A DNA stretch of 64,000 nt from Petaurus breviceps papuanus. Its lineage: Eukaryota; Chordata; Mammalia; Diprotodontia; Petauridae. Location: the NCBI GenBank assembly GCA_028583685.1, contig JAMXIF010000042.1, forward strand, positions 22,315,377-22,379,376. Reading direction: 5' to 3'. This document shows positions 1-11,130 of the stretch, piece by piece (the first letter of the stretch is position 1; every line of letters begins with the position of its first letter). A program made the position numbers and the translations under genes. The notes beneath the pieces were generated by a model. That model had not been told where the DNA came from. It saw only the letters and a list, made by a program, of their open reading frames with translations, and made no database searches.

Positions 1-445
1 AATATAGTCAGCCTTTCGCAATATATCCACTATGGAAATGTTTTGCGTAACTACACATATGCTACCTATATTGAATTGCTTTTCTTCCCAGTAAGGGTGG
101 GTGATGAGGGAGGAAGGAAAAGAATCTGGAATTCTAAGTTTTAAAATAAAATGTTTTATATACATAATTATTATTATTATTATTTACATACACTGTGAAA
201 TAAGATATACAGCCACTGGGGTATGGAGATTCATCTTGCCCTACTGGAAAGTTGGAGGGGGAATGAGGGAAGATATAGGAGAGTGCAGATTGGGGGGAAG
301 GGGTATTAAGTGGGATCACTGTTCTGCGGTGGAGCATAAAAGGAAAGACAGGGAGAAAATTTGCAACTCAAAACCTTGTGGAAATAAATGTTGTAAACTA
401 AAAAATAAACATAAAATTTAAAAAATTATAAAAAAAAAACAAAAT
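1..445 (+). repeat. HAL1-type LINE, 3' end (cut by window edge)
   Basis: This stretch aligns closely by eye with the last 400 bases of the element at 19,980-22,899 and, in reverse, with 39,991-40,440. Shared landmarks are the block 'tatccactatggaaatgttt', the 'gaattgctttt/atcttcccagtaa' segment, the 'atcttgccctactggaaag' segment and the tail 'aaacataaaattta' followed by A-rich sequence. It is the A-tailed 3' UTR of an L1-type retrotransposon; the 5' part lies outside the window. It has no coding capacity of its own. The 106-codon open frame across it lies in 3' UTR sequence and is not a gene. Confidence 0.8.
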
Positions 446-684
446 GAAGATGAAGAAGAGATCAAATGATCACAGATGAGATGAGGAAGAAATCTCCTCC
501 TTGAGGAATTTTCTTCTGGAGGAGATAAGATTGTATTGGTTAAAGGCATGAACAGACAATTTAGCCTTGGTGAGAAGGACTAATTCTTTCTCCAGAACTG
601 GAACAAAGGAAAACAGAATGGGAGTTAATGTTAAGGGGATTGAAGGTATAAAACTAAAGACAAAATTGACCCTTAATAATAGCT

Positions 685-945
685 AATGTCTACATATTCC
701 TTAAAAAGTGTCAGGCACTATACTAAATGCTTTAATATGTTATCATTTCCTCCTTACAACAACCCTGAGAAGTAGGTAATATTATCATTCCCATTTTATA
801 TAAAAAGGAAATTGAGGTAAAGAGACATTTAGTAACTTGCCCAAGGTCACAGAGCTATTAAGTGTCTGGAGCTGGATTTGAACTTAAGTCTTTCTGACTC
901 CAGGTCCAGCAATCTATCAACTGCACTGCCTAGCTGCCTTAAATG
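685..945 (-). repeat. MIR core-SINE
   Basis: Reverse-strand MIR. It shows the conserved core 'cattttatataaaaaggaaattgagg...aacttgcccaaggtcacagagct', the degenerate B-box side 'ggatttgaactt', and the L2-like tail side 'cactatactaaatgcttta...caaccctgagaagtaggtaa'. It is old and diverged. Confidence 0.8.
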
Positions 946-1984
946 ACTAGCTTCAATTTTCTTGATTGAGTATTATATAAGGTCTTCTACAGAGTAGGAA
1001 GTGGGTAATTTGGGAAAGTGACTAGCAGAGAGAAAAGAAAATTTAGAATAGATAATATGGAAAGGATGTTAGGATGTTAAGGGAAGAGTGAAAGTATTCT
1101 TGTGTAAGATTAAGAGCCTGGTTGAGGTTTTATTAACATAAATATGTAGGGGATCCACACAGTATGGTTCTTTTACTGCTTCCTGTGGTGATCATTGCAT
1201 GCAGGGAGCAGTGACAGCTTGTTTAAAGTTGGAAATTAGAAAATGGTGAGGGGAGAAGCTTTGCAAAGATGCTGGTGTACAAAGAAGCCAACAGTAGAGT
1301 GTGGTTCTTTCCACTCAACTAATGAAATGGAGATGTAGGAGAAATTTCAGATGCAGTAGTGTTAGAAAAATACAAAGAAGGGAACCATTGAGGTTTATTT
1401 TTCAAGCCTAAGATAATGAACTCACAGGTACATTACTAGGGAAGGAATTGTAGATTAGGGGTAAGTCAGCATCTTTTTCATTCTAACCCCCGGGGTAGCC
1501 TTTCTGACTTAGATCAACAGTAAATGAACTAGACAAGTGTTTCAGATCTAGGATTTGTGGATAGCTCTATCTCTCTGAATCTACAGATCATTTCAGATAG
1601 CTCACAGGAGTCAATCCCAGCAGCTCTGTAGTGGAGTTGCCCCTGGGGCAAAGTGACCATTGTGTTGCCAGATACAAACCAAGGTCTAAAGCCTACAAAG
1701 CTCAGATCATAAGGGTAGTAATCAGACTGCATCCTAGATCATATGATTTCAGGGACAATAAAATGTTTAAGGCTTCCTGGCCTGAGATGTCTCTGAAATC
1801 CTTTAATTAAACAGCATACTATATGCAGAAAACACAAAGGCATAACTTTGGTTAATATAAACCAGAGTCACATAAAGTCAGGAAATTCCCTCCAGAAGGT
1901 CACAGAGTTTGATCCTGATAGAAAGTTCCATCTGTAGAAAGTAAAAAAAGAATTTCTGAAAAAGTTTAAAATGACTTTATAAAT
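946..1984. other. No feature recognised
   Basis: About 1 kb of AT-rich sequence without a recognised repeat, exon-like open frame or RNA gene. It is probably old, unrecognisable repeat or unique intergenic sequence. Confidence 0.4.
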
Positions 1985-2910
1985 AAATACAAAACATGAG
2001 TTTTGGGTAGAAGGGTAGGAAGGAGAATTAACAGTTTAGTACAAGAGGTGAAAAAATGTACTCAAGTAATATACAACGTGATTCAAATGGATCCCTCAAA
2101 AGTAATGACTTTGAGACAAGAAATATATTTTCAAAAACCTTAAGACTAAAAAAAAAATAAGGTATTTTGTATAAGAAACTATTGACTGAAAAAGTCCCCT
2201 TAAATAAAGATATTTCAGTCGAACCAGTGGATTGAAAAACATGGAATCAAAGACCAAAAGGACCAGAATATCTTATTTACAGAAATCATGAAAGAAGATT
2301 GCTTAGCCATACCAAAGTAAGAAAGGGATGTGAAAATGGAAACAACCCACAGTTTATCACCTCCTCAAAGAAACCCCAAAATGAAAAATCCAAGGAATAT
2401 TACAGATAAAATCCAGAGCTTCTAGGTCAAAGGAAATACATGGCAAGCATCCAGGAAGAAAGAGTTCAAGTACTGAAGAATTTACCTGCAGGATTTCACA
2501 AAATTTAGTCACTGACTCTATTAAAGAGAAGACATCTTGGAAAACTATATTCCAAAGAACAAAAAGATATAAACTTAAAACCAAAAATAAGTTATTCAGC
2601 AAAACAGTATAAACCTGCAGAGGAAAAATAAACATCTAATGAAAAAAAGGACTTAAAAAAATAAACAGAACTGACTTGAAACTTTGAAATAGAAACATTG
2701 GAATCAAGAGAAATATGAAAGGAAAATACAAGCAAACAACTTGTATAGAAGGACTCTGTTAGGATGAATTATTTCTCTTCTAAAGTGGGAGATAATGTTT
2801 CTTCTTAGAATTTTAATATCAGGGTTCATAGAAACAGTTAAATAAGACAGGGATTCTGAATTTGGTTGTATTTTGATGAATTTATATTAAAAAAAGAAAA
2901 GAAGGGGACA
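1985..2910 (+). repeat. Degenerate L1/HAL1 ORF1-region relic
   Basis: Weak sense-strand similarity to the ORF1 end and following region of the marsupial L1/HAL1 group. Around 2,380-2,480 'aaggaatattacagataaaatccagagcttctaggtcaaag' parallels the 'aggaatattatgcccgagttccagagttcccagatcaag' region at 21,472-21,512 of the well-preserved copy. Further blocks (aggaagaaa, agtactgaag, ccagcaaaac-like) follow in the same order. There are many stops and no usable frame. Boundaries are approximate; the call rests on order of matches and not on high identity. Confidence 0.45.
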
Positions 2911-3550
2911 AAGGACTTTATTGAGGAAGGAAGGTGGTGGAGAGGCGGAGAAATCAGCATTTCATATAATCAAATTGAGAAACAGTAGAAGACTGAAAAA
3001 AATAAGGATAAAAGGTTAAGGGAGGTGAGCATAATTTGAACATCACTTTCATTTGAACAGGCCAAAGGAAGGTAAAACATACATGTATAAACATAAAACA
3101 TACATTTTGGTGCAGAAATAAATTCAATTTAGCACTAAAAGAGGACGGAATGGAGAGATGTACAAATAAGAGGTAGGGTAGATTCAAGGATGGATTATTC
3201 ATAAAGCAAACTCTAACCTCTGGGGCTGGATCATGAAGAGATGCTTTAAAAAGGAAAAAAAAAAGAAAGACAGGATAAGAACCAGTGCTTAATGCCTAGG
3301 TGAGGGGAAGACAAAAAAGCAAGGAGAGAGTAGAAGCAGATTACATAAAGTATAAAATAGTAGTGCTGAATGTACATATTCATTCTCACCAACTTCTTTT
3401 TTATAAAGAGGGTGGCAGAGACAAAGAGATGAGAATGTGTAACAGAATAGGATGGAACAAAATTTACCAGGAACAACTGTAGCAGTGAATTGAAATGTGG
3501 TGAACTCTCTCATAAAATGGGAGAGAACAGAATGAATGAATTTGAATGTT
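2911..3550. other. Purine-rich sequence, no clear feature
   Basis: A-rich and G-rich on the plus strand. It may be the continued 3' UTR of the preceding L1/HAL1 relic, but landmarks are too eroded to assert this. Confidence 0.3.
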
Positions 3551-3554
3551 TTTC

Positions 3555-3590
3555 TCTCCCTCCTTCCTTCCTTCCTTCCTTCCATCCTTT
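3555..3590. repeat. (CCTT)n microsatellite, short
   Basis: Run of 'cttc' units just upstream of an L2 element. Confidence 0.9.
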
Positions 3591-4105
3591 CCTTCTTCCC
3601 TCCTTAAGCACTGTCCTATATGTATACCATCTTCTATATCTCTGACCTTTTCTCCACTCATATAACCATCATCTTAGTTAATATAATCCTATCCTCTTGC
3701 CTGGACTGTTGCAACTATTTCCTAATTAGTCTCCCTACTTTCATTCTTTCTCCTTTTAATTCTGTTCTCTATACAACTGTCAACTTGGAATTCCTAAAGC
3801 ACTTATCTCATGTTGTCGCTTCTCTTGTCAAAAACTTCTGAACTTCCCTGTTGCCTGTAAGTTAAAATGCAATCTGCTTCACTTGGCATTTAAAGCCCTT
3901 TCCATCTGGCTCCCCCCTATCTATCCAAACTCATTTCCCATTATTTTACTACAGGTGCTTTGTGCTCCAGCGAAACTAAGCTACGAGCTCTTTTCTGTAC
4001 ATGACATTCCGTCATCTTGGCCTTCTGCCTTTTCATGGACTTCTCCCACCCTGGGATGCTTTCCCTCCTTAGCTCCATCTCATGGAATCACTAGTTCTTT
4101 TCTTT

Positions 4106-4305
4106 TTAATTTTTTATATATATGTAATAACAAATATTTCCATAACATAGTGCAATAAAAAAAAAATGATTGTACCTGAAACAGCAAACCTACTTTCAAA
4201 TATACAACAACGTTATAGTGTAAATTTATTTTATTCTGCTTCCCAACCTAGAGAAGGTTGGCATTAAGCATAAGTAAATAAATAAATGTGTCTGTGTGTG
4301 TGTCA
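4106..4305 (-). repeat. Probable L1-group 3' end inserted in L2
   Basis: T-rich start, then 'aataacaaatatttccataaca' and 'gtacctgaaacagcaaacc', resembling the reverse complement of a common marsupial L1-type 3' terminus. It splits the surrounding L2 between 'tcatggaatcactag' and 'ctcagtttaagtgcc'. Identity is recalled from familiar consensus and the edges are approximate. Confidence 0.4.
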
Positions 4306-4502
4306 AATTATTCTGTACATATTTCTATTATCTTTTCCTTCTCTTGTCCCACTCAGTTTAAGTGCCACCTCCTACATAAACCTTTGCTAATCCTCCTCTG
4401 CAGAAATGATAACTTACTTCCTTTGTACATATTTTGAATTTATTTTTCTGTATATGCATTGCCCCTTTCCCACTGGAAGTTAAGTTCTTGCTTACAAGGA
4501 CA

Positions 4503-4623
4503 GTTTCCTTCCTTCCTTCCTTCTTTCCTTCTTTCCTTCCTTCCTTCCTTCCTTCCTTCCTTCCTTCCTTCCTTCCTTCCTTCCTTCCTTCCTTCCTTCC
4601 TTCCTTCCTTCCTTTCTTTCTTT
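4503..4623. repeat. (CCTT)n microsatellite, about 120 bp
   Basis: Nearly pure tetranucleotide tract with strict purine/pyrimidine strand asymmetry. It sits exactly where L2 3' UTRs normally read a short T/C-rich 'ttttctttgtatccc' stretch, so it probably grew from that seed. Confidence 0.95.
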
Positions 4624-4804
4624 CATTCCCTAGTTCATAATTTAGTGCCTGGCACATAGGTTAATGAATGAATGTTGATTTGAATTGATTTCATAGGAAT
4701 GCAGGTATATATAGTAGGATGTAGAATATTAGGAAAATATATGTAGAATATTGTTATGAATGGCAGAGTAACAGGGGATTTTTATCAGCCATAGCTATCA
4801 AAGT

Positions 4805-5045
4805 TATTCCTGATCTCCTTGAGATTTTAGTTCTCTTTCATCCCTCAAATCACTCTGTAATGACTGTGTATGTATTTCATAGTCACTTATTTATGTATCT
4901 CTTTTGTATGCTCTGTAGAATGTAAACTTCTTGCCAGCAAGTCATATTGGAAGCATATTGAAATTTTGTCCTTGTATCCCTAGTGCCTAGCACAAGATTT
5001 TGCACAGAGAAGACATTTTAATGAGTACTTGCTGGATTGAATTGA
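4805..5045 (+). repeat. L2 LINE 3' end
   Basis: Ends with the L2 signature 'tgtatccctagtgcctagcac...ttaatgagtacttgctggattga', preceded by 'gaatgtaaacttcttgccagcaag', the usual L2 3' UTR 'gaatgtaagctccttgag' block. Confidence 0.7.
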
Positions 5046-5640
5046 AGTCATGACTACTGGCATTTTGACACAATCAAATATTTTGAGGATTGTGTTTAAT
5101 TATGAAATCTCATGAAAATAGGAAGCAGCTGTAATATATAGGCTGCCCCCAGTTTACAAATAAGATGCCTTTTGCACATTAATTTTCTGAAACTCAGAAT
5201 GCATTTTCCCATAGTTATTAGAATTCTTTCTTTTTTTGACCAAAACATGATCTACATTGTGGGTTAGAATTTTGTGGGTTAGCCTTGGATCTTAATTCCC
5301 ATTCATAACACTGGTTTGATGGGAAAATACATTCTGTGGTATGAGGCAAGAAGGGAACACAGTGTCTTGGGGAATACTTGAGCCACAATGGGAATGGAAC
5401 TGTTTGCCCAGCACTCAGTATGTAGGGAATGTGTGCCCTTTCCCCAAATACCACCCCATTCACTTGCCACACATGAGACAGCCAGTGGTCACATAGTATT
5501 TTATAAAAAGAGGATATGGAATCCTAAGGAATACTTAAGCTTAAGCTATCCCTAAGTCTATTGTTATCTCTAGATGTATCAGTAAGTACAATAAGAATCT
5601 TCTGTAGCTCAGTGACATTAACAGGGTAACAGATATTTAA
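5046..5640. other. No feature recognised
   Basis: No repeat or exon identified by eye. Confidence 0.35.
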
Positions 5641-5644
5641 TTTT

Positions 5645-5862
5645 CCATGATATGTGGTGGTATCCTTGACATAGCAGACAAAGTTCTGTGCTTGGGGTCA
5701 GGAGAGGCTAAGTTTGAAATTCACTTCAGTCATATTTCAGCTATGTGACCTTGGACAGGGCACTTAAACTCTAAGCCAGTTTCCTCATCTGTAAAATGAG
5801 AGGTGTTTGACACTGTGACTTTTATGGTCCCTTCTGGTTCCAGTTCTATGATTCTATGATCC
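5645..5862 (+). repeat. MIR core-SINE
   Basis: Plus-strand MIR with 'agctatgtgaccttggacagggcact', 'tttcctcatctgtaaaatga' and the end 'ggttccagttctatgattc'. Confidence 0.8.
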
Positions 5863-5889
5863 TTTCCCTGACATCCTAGGTGAGTGCCT

Positions 5890-6120
5890 TACAGTTAAAG
5901 AATATAAGAGTTAGAAGTGGCCTCCTGAGTTGTCTAGTCTACCCCATATCTGAAATGAAGTCCCTTCTACAAATGGTCAATGAACACCTGTTCAAAGACC
6001 TCTAGTGATGCTGGGACTCACATCAAAGCTCACACATCATCTTAATGAACAACTATAATTGATAGGAAATTTACCTTTTGAGACTAGTCTCTGGGAATTG
6101 TTCCTAACCTTTCCAAAGGG
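5890..6120 (-). repeat. CR1/L3-type LINE 3' region
   Basis: Reads as the reverse complement of a CR1/L3 3' end: 'agagttagaagtggcct...gtctagtctacccc', then 'cctctagtgatgctgggactcac' and 'aactataattgataggaaa'. This order recurs at 28,985, 53,810 and 56,930. Confidence 0.55.
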
Positions 6121-6214
6121 GTCAGCATTTGTAGTTACCATATCTGAACCTGTTATTAGAGAATAGTATTCTCTTGGAGATGGACAATGGTGGAATACCT
6201 GCTCCCTGATCAAA

Positions 6215-6390
6215 ATTTGGTGATTTTTTTTTTGCTTTTTGCAGGGGGCAATTGGGTTTAAGTGACTTGCCCAAGGTCACACAGCCAGTAATTATTAAGT
6301 GTCTGAGGCCAGATTTGAACTCAGGTCCTCCTGACTCCAGGGCCAGTGCTCTATTCACTGTACCTCCTAGCCGCCCCTATTTGGTGATTT
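6215..6390 (-). repeat. tRNA-derived marsupial SINE with 12-bp TSD
   Basis: Reverse-strand SINE (WSINE1-like). On the minus strand it starts GGGGCGGCTAGGAGGTAC, carries the pol III B-box-like 'gagttcaaatc', then 'gtgtgaccttgggcaagtcact', and ends in an A-rich tail (T-run at 6,221). Flanking direct repeats 'atttggtgattt' at 6,215-6,226 and 6,379-6,390 are perfect, which defines the element as 6,227-6,378. Confidence 0.92.
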
Positions 6391-7254
6391 ATTGAAATTC
6401 AGGAATAGTAACAAAAGCAAATGGCATTAGTGAGAAGAGATCCCCAGCCCGGCACTAGGACTATGTATCAGGGAGAACTGTGGCTTTTGAGAGACAGACA
6501 ACAATATGGTGGTTATGCTCTGTGAGGGAAACAATATAAGGTGACAAAGTAAGCCTCATGAAAAATACCTATGAGTCCCTGAAAGGAGCTTTGAGCAAGG
6601 GGTGGGGGAAAGCATATCAGGAAGTTATACTTGATCCTGATTCCTAGGAGCTACATAGACCTGCATGAAAAAACAAAATAGGGAGTAACTTTTAACAAGT
6701 CTGAAACTGCTGAGGACCTACAGAAGATTGTGCCTGCTGGGAATCTTACCTATTTTAATTAAAAGGAGCCAAAACTCTCTACATGCCACTTGTTGCCAGA
6801 TAATCATTGAAGGGTGTCGATTTTTCCAAGATTTCTGTTTTAAGTGCCTGCCCTTCTGACTTTTCAATGAAACTTTCCTTCTAATTTTCAGGGACTGTAT
6901 ACTTACAAACTGCATACTTACATACGTACTTGGTATTACTAATCCAACTTAAAGCTACTGCCCAGAAAACTTGAGGAAAGCAAATTGAATTATATGGAGT
7001 ACTACCTGTCTCAAATTTTCTGGGCAATTGTTATAAGCTGGATAGGTGAGACATGTCCTAAAGTGAACCTTAACCTTTCAGATGCAGAACTTCTAACCTA
7101 AGGGTTACATTTACATTAAGCCAAAAATTTTTTTCCTGGCTGCCTCCATCTAGTGCTCCTACCTTTCCCCTCTGGACTGGATTCAATTTCAATTTCATTT
7201 CATTCCCTCGGGGGCTAAATATTTCAAATACTTAAGGACTACTATTATTTATGA
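6391..7254. other. No feature recognised
   Basis: Apparently unique AT-rich sequence. Open frames here are short and lack family similarity. Confidence 0.35.
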
Positions 7255-7497
7255 TGTAGATCACCTAGGTGGTGCAGTAAATAGGGCACAAGATTTGCAG
7301 TCAGGGCGATCTGAGTTAGGATCTGGCCTCAGATATTTATTAACTGTGTGACCTTGATCAATCTCCTTAGCCCTATTTGCCTCAATTTCCTCATATGTAA
7401 ATCAGTTCTAAAAGGAAATGGAAAACCACTTCAGTATTATTTGCCAAGAAAACCCCAAATGGAATCACAAAGAGTCAGACATGACTGAATAACAACA
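7255..7497 (+). repeat. MAR1-type core-SINE
   Basis: tRNA-like head 'cctaggtggtgcagtaaatag', MIR-like core 'tttcctcatatgtaaa', then the diagnostic RTE-like tail 'ggaaaaccacttcagtat', 'gccaagaaaacccc', 'cacaaagagtcagacatgac' and 'tgaataacaaca'. Confidence 0.85.
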
Positions 7498-7514
7498 CTA
7501 TTGTGTATCCCCCA

Positions 7515-7800
7515 TGATTTCTCTTTTCCAGGCTAAAGATCCCAAGTCTGTTCAGCTTATTTTTCCTATGATATTCTTTCTAGTTATCCTTTTCTGTAAT
7601 AGGTACCTTCTTTTCAATGCTCTTCAAAAAACATGCATTTTCAAACTGAACATAATTTTTCACAAATCGGCTGACCAAGGAAGAGTATGATGATATTATT
7701 AGCTGCCTTCCTTTTCTTGGAACTATCATGTTAATATAGTTTAAGATCACATTAGCCTTTTTGACTGGACTATCAGATTATTTATTGATATATTACATGC
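7515..7800 (-). repeat. CR1/L3-type LINE relic
   Basis: Matches the order of blocks in antisense CR1/L3 ends: 'aggctaaagatccc', 'cttcaaaaaacatgcattttcaaactgaacataa', 'agatcacattagcctttttgac'. Diverged; edges approximate. Confidence 0.5.
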
Positions 7801-7861
7801 ACGAAATGGCAGATCAGGATAGCAATGTGACTATGGAAATGGAAAGGAAGATGGAAGATAA

Positions 7862-8000
7862 TGTGGAGTAATGGAAAGATCATCAGATTTGTAGCCATAA
7901 GACCTGGATTCAAATCTTGCCTCTGTTACCTAGTATTATCAACCACAGGTTGTCACTTAACATTTCAGTGCCCCAGGCAACTCCCTAAGAAGATAAATTA
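7862..8000 (+). repeat. MIR-like core-SINE fragment
   Basis: Contains 'gacctggattcaaatcttgcctctgttacc' and a degraded 'gtcacttaacatttcagtg' core. Confidence 0.55.
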
Positions 8001-8050
8001 TTCACTGGTAAATGATTAGCAGCTATTTCAGTAGAGTTTTCATGTGATAT

Positions 8051-8070
8051 GTGTGTGTGTGTGTGTGTGT
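8051..8070. repeat. (GT)10 microsatellite
   Basis: Pure dinucleotide run. Confidence 0.95.
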
Positions 8071-8233
8071 ATTTTGCTGAAGGTATAGGATAGGGCAAAA
8101 AAGTTATTTCTTATATTCAGCACCAAAGAGCAAATGGAGATAGTGAGTATAAGTAGGCTGTAATTGCCAATAATGTTTTATGACTAAGAAGTGATATAAA
8201 AGATATCTAGAACATATACATCTATCTACCCAC

Positions 8234-8274
8234 CCATCCATCCATCCATCCATCCATCCATCCATCCATCCATC
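8234..8274. repeat. (CATC)n microsatellite
   Basis: Ten or so units of 'catc/atcc'. Confidence 0.95.
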
Positions 8275-8334
8275 TACCTATCCTTTTATCTAAGTGGGTA
8301 TATGTACATATCTGGGATGTGTGGAGAATTGAGG

Positions 8335-8866
8335 GAGGACTAGCAATCTGGTATGAGGGTTGAGTCCTTTTCAGGGATGCTCATCCACTTCTGCTTCCTA
8401 CCTGGCACTCAGCTCTCACCAGTGGCTACAAGAAGCTTAAGTATGTGCTCCACCCTGGCAAACTCTCTTCAGATGGGCTAAACTAAGCTGAAGGTAATCA
8501 ACAGAGTTCAAATCCATCAGTGAGTTGGGGATGTCTTTCCCAAATATGTGAAGACTTACCCTGGCAGAATGGGTGGGTGAGAACAATTTGTTCTAGTGGC
8601 CATGAAGGTAGCTGAAGCAGGTGTTGTGGAGTACTGAGAGCTTGGTCAGGCATCAAAGATGCCAGGTTCATTCATTTCATCCTGGACCATTGCCAGTCAT
8701 GCTGAATTTTGTCTTGCCTCTGGACTTTGATTCCTTAGGAAGAAAAAGTGAGGCTGATATCTTTTTGTAACTCTGCCTTACTTAAACTCAATTTATGTGC
8801 AAGTCAAAACATCAAACTGTGATGTCATTGGTTCTCTCCAAAAATGAAGGACAAACAACAACAATG
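8335..8866 (+). repeat. Marsupial interspersed repeat with RTE-like 3' tail
   Basis: About 530 bp ending 'gatgtcattggttctctcc', 'gaaggacaaacaacaac'. The same tail, reversed, ends the repeat at 47,945-48,405. The inside ('ggatgctcatccacttctgc', 'gttcagagttcaaatc-like', 'gaagtgaggctgatat') matches a repeat I recall from marsupial genomes but cannot name with certainty. A simple tail of (CAA) units and lack of an open frame suggest a non-autonomous element moved by an RTE-type LINE. Confidence 0.55.
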
Positions 8867-8867
8867 T

Positions 8868-8992
8868 ACATGTCTGTGTAAGTATACAACATGTGTTTAT
8901 ACATATATATTATCTATATATAAGTATATGTATAAATATATATGTGTACATACATATGTACTTATATGTATGTATGTATATACACATACCAA
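8868..8992. repeat. AT/TG-rich low-complexity tract
   Basis: Alternating 'tatatgtata/tacatatg' units immediately after the (CAA) tail of the preceding repeat. Confidence 0.85.
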
Positions 8993-9878
8993 ACAATGAA
9001 ATGGGTCAGTTGTGTAGCACAAATAACAGAAAGGCATAAATGTTGCACTGGCATACCCATGGAGCAAGGCCCCTACAATACTAGGCATATCCTGTATTGG
9101 TGAGATAGGGAAAAAAAAATGAACAAGAATGCCACAGGATAAGAAAGCATGACTAACTTGGGATTGGTAGGTGAGTTAACTGATTTATTGGAACATAATT
9201 GTAATGTTAAGTGTTGCCTCCTGGTGAGAGTCTGAAGAAAATAGAAATATTTCATCTTTGAATTTGATTGAAATCTATATATGTTTATTTTTGTACAAGA
9301 ACATTTTTAGGAAAAGCTTTATACAGGCATTCTGGACAGATGAGAGAAAAGAGCATCTCCACTTATTTTATCATTTTTCAAAATAGGATAAAAAATTGCA
9401 AAATACAGAAAATTTTGTGTGCAATGGTTAGCTTTTGAATTCCTGAAGCATGGAATGACTTTCATCCAATTGAAGTCCCAATTAAGTAAGTACCACATTC
9501 CATTCATGCTCTAAATCCATAAAGCTTGCATTTTAAAAAGAACTCAAGAAATTACCTATAACACAGCTCTGTTTTTAAAAAGTAATAAAAATGGTTCACT
9601 GGTTTTATGTCATGCTTACCCCTCATCTTCCTTCTGTCATCACATTTTAGGGAGAGCTGAATATGGGGCCATAAGCAGTATAGCGTTAGATTGGTTAAAA
9701 CTAGAGCTAAGATAACAGCAATGAGTAGAGGAAGAGAGAACTGGTTCTATTTAATTTTATTTTTATATTTGATTTCAACTTTTAATAAATGTTCCTATTT
9801 CACTGAGGGAACAAGGTAACCCTGGGTTCTTTAAAACTATCCAATTTTTTAACATGAATTTTATAATCACCTTGTTGA
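8993..9878. other. No feature recognised
   Basis: About 0.9 kb with no recognisable repeat or coding signal. Confidence 0.35.
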
Positions 9879-9879
9879 T

Positions 9880-10125
9880 GGTGTTGTTATTTTCATTCAG
9901 TCATGTCCAACTCCTCGTGGCCTCATGGACAATACTGTCCCTGGTGTTTGCTTGGTAAAGATACTAGAATGGTTTGCCATTTCCTTCTCCAGTGAATTAA
10001 GGCAAATAGAGGTTAAGTGATTTTACCAGGGTCACACAACCCTGGTATGTACTACACGATGTATATGAGGCCAGATCTCCCTGACTCTTGGACCAGAACT
10101 CTATTCACTGAGCCACCTACTATGC
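9880..10125 (-). repeat. MAR1-type core-SINE
   Basis: Reverse strand. Begins 'gttgttattttcattcagtcatgtccaactc', the reverse of the MAR1 tail, then 'ttggtaaagatactagaatggtttgccatttcc', the core 'aggcaaatagaggttaagtga' and the head 'attcactgagccacct'. Confidence 0.85.
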
Positions 10126-10189
10126 TAACTTCTGAGTATATAATAATAATAATAGTAATTAAAGAACAATAATAATTAATTACAATAAG

Positions 10190-10991
10190 AAAAATGAAAT
10201 AGGTCCTGCCCTCAAGGGCTTTGTATTATATTGAGAAGATACAGCAAATATAGACGTAAACAAATACAAAGTACATACAGAGTAATTAAATAATTTCAAG
10301 AGGTTACAACAGTAATACTGGAGTAGGGGAGAAGATGAAAATTCAGGAAATACTTCAAGTGGAAAGTGGCACTTAAAATGAATTTCGAAGGGATTCTGGT
10401 TGAAAGAGGTAGCAAGACCATTCTAGGAATCAGAGATAGTCTGCCCACTGGCTTTGAGATGAGATTTAAAGTCACATTTAGGGAGAAATTGTAAGTGTGG
10501 TTTAGAGTGTAGAGTGTATGAATTGGGTTAATGTGAATCCTGACTGGAAGGTAGACTAGAGTGATATGGTGAAGGACTATAAATGCCAAGCAGTAGAGTT
10601 TTTGTTTTATACTAAGAGCAATAGGGAATTGATACTAAAGCTCCTTGAGAAGGAGACAGACAGTCAGATCTTTGCTATAAGAATACCACTTTGGCAGCTC
10701 TGAAAAAGATGCATTAGAGAAGAGAGGGACTTGTAATTTGGAGGACCCATGAGGAGGCTATTGCAGTAGCCCAGGTAAAAGCTGATGAGGGCATGAACCA
10801 GATTGGTGGTCATTTGAGTGGAGAGAAGGTAGCAAAAGAAGCAGAATTGACAACACTTAACACCTCACTGGATATTGCGGGAGAGGGAAGAGTTAAAGAT
10901 GAGTCCCCCGGGAGCGGCTAGGTGATGCAATGAGTAGAGCACTGGCCCTGGAGCTAGGAGGACCTGAGTTTGGATCCGGCCTCAGACACTT

Positions 10992-11028
<37 letters not shown>

Positions 11029-11130
11029 CTAGCTGTGTGATCTTGGGCGAGTTACTTAACTCCAATTGCCCTCTAAAAAAAGAAAATGAGTCCCAGATCA
11101 TGATCCTGGGAGTCTTGTAAAGTTCTTTTG
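10190..11130 (-). repeat. L2 LINE, antisense, interrupted by a SINE
   Basis: Reverse-strand L2. 'gtcctgccctcaagggctttg' near 10,203 marks the 3' UTR; 'aggaggctattgcagtagcccag' near 10,753 is the reverse of the RT C-terminal segment encoding L-D-Y-C-N; the copy resumes after the SINE with 'gagtcccagatcatgatcctgggagtct'. No usable frame. Confidence 0.75.
10899..11094 (+). repeat. tRNA-derived SINE with internal (AC)n and 9-bp TSD
   Basis: Inserted in L2. Flanking repeats 'atgagtccc' at 10,899-10,907 and 11,086-11,094. Body starts 'gggagcggctaggtgatgca', with 'ctgagtttggatccggcctcag' as B box. After 'gacactta' a run of about 12 AC units replaces the normal 'acacttacta', then 'gctgtgtgatcttgggc' resumes. 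The same expansion in the same place occurs at 54,235-54,418. Confidence 0.92.

Larger units (their letters stand above)
3605..4690 (+). repeat. L2 LINE, C-terminal RT region to 3' end, interrupted
   Basis: Sense-strand L2. At about 3,700 'ttgcctggactgttgcaactatttcc' corresponds to the reverse transcriptase end coding for L-D-Y-C-N-S; it is followed by the segment equivalent to 'ccatctggct' (3,900) and 'ctgggatgctttccctcc' (4,050). The 3' UTR resumes at 4,310 ('agtttaagtgccacctcc') and ends with 'gtgcctggcacata...ttaatgaatgaatg' near 4,670. The copy is broken by an insertion at 4,106-4,305 and by a CCTT microsatellite at 4,503-4,623. All reading frames are closed. Confidence 0.75.

Noticed and set aside
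4358-4659. Lys/Glu/Gly and Pro/Ser/Phe repeat proteins
   Set aside because: Artefact of the CCTT microsatellite in different frames.
8234-8274. CRISPR-like short direct repeats
   Set aside because: Simple tetranucleotide microsatellite without spacers; genome is eukaryotic.
10908-10985. tRNA gene suggested by B-box-like sequence in SINE heads
   Set aside because: Heads of tRNA-derived SINEs; no cloverleaf could be formed with the flanks, and many diverged copies exist.
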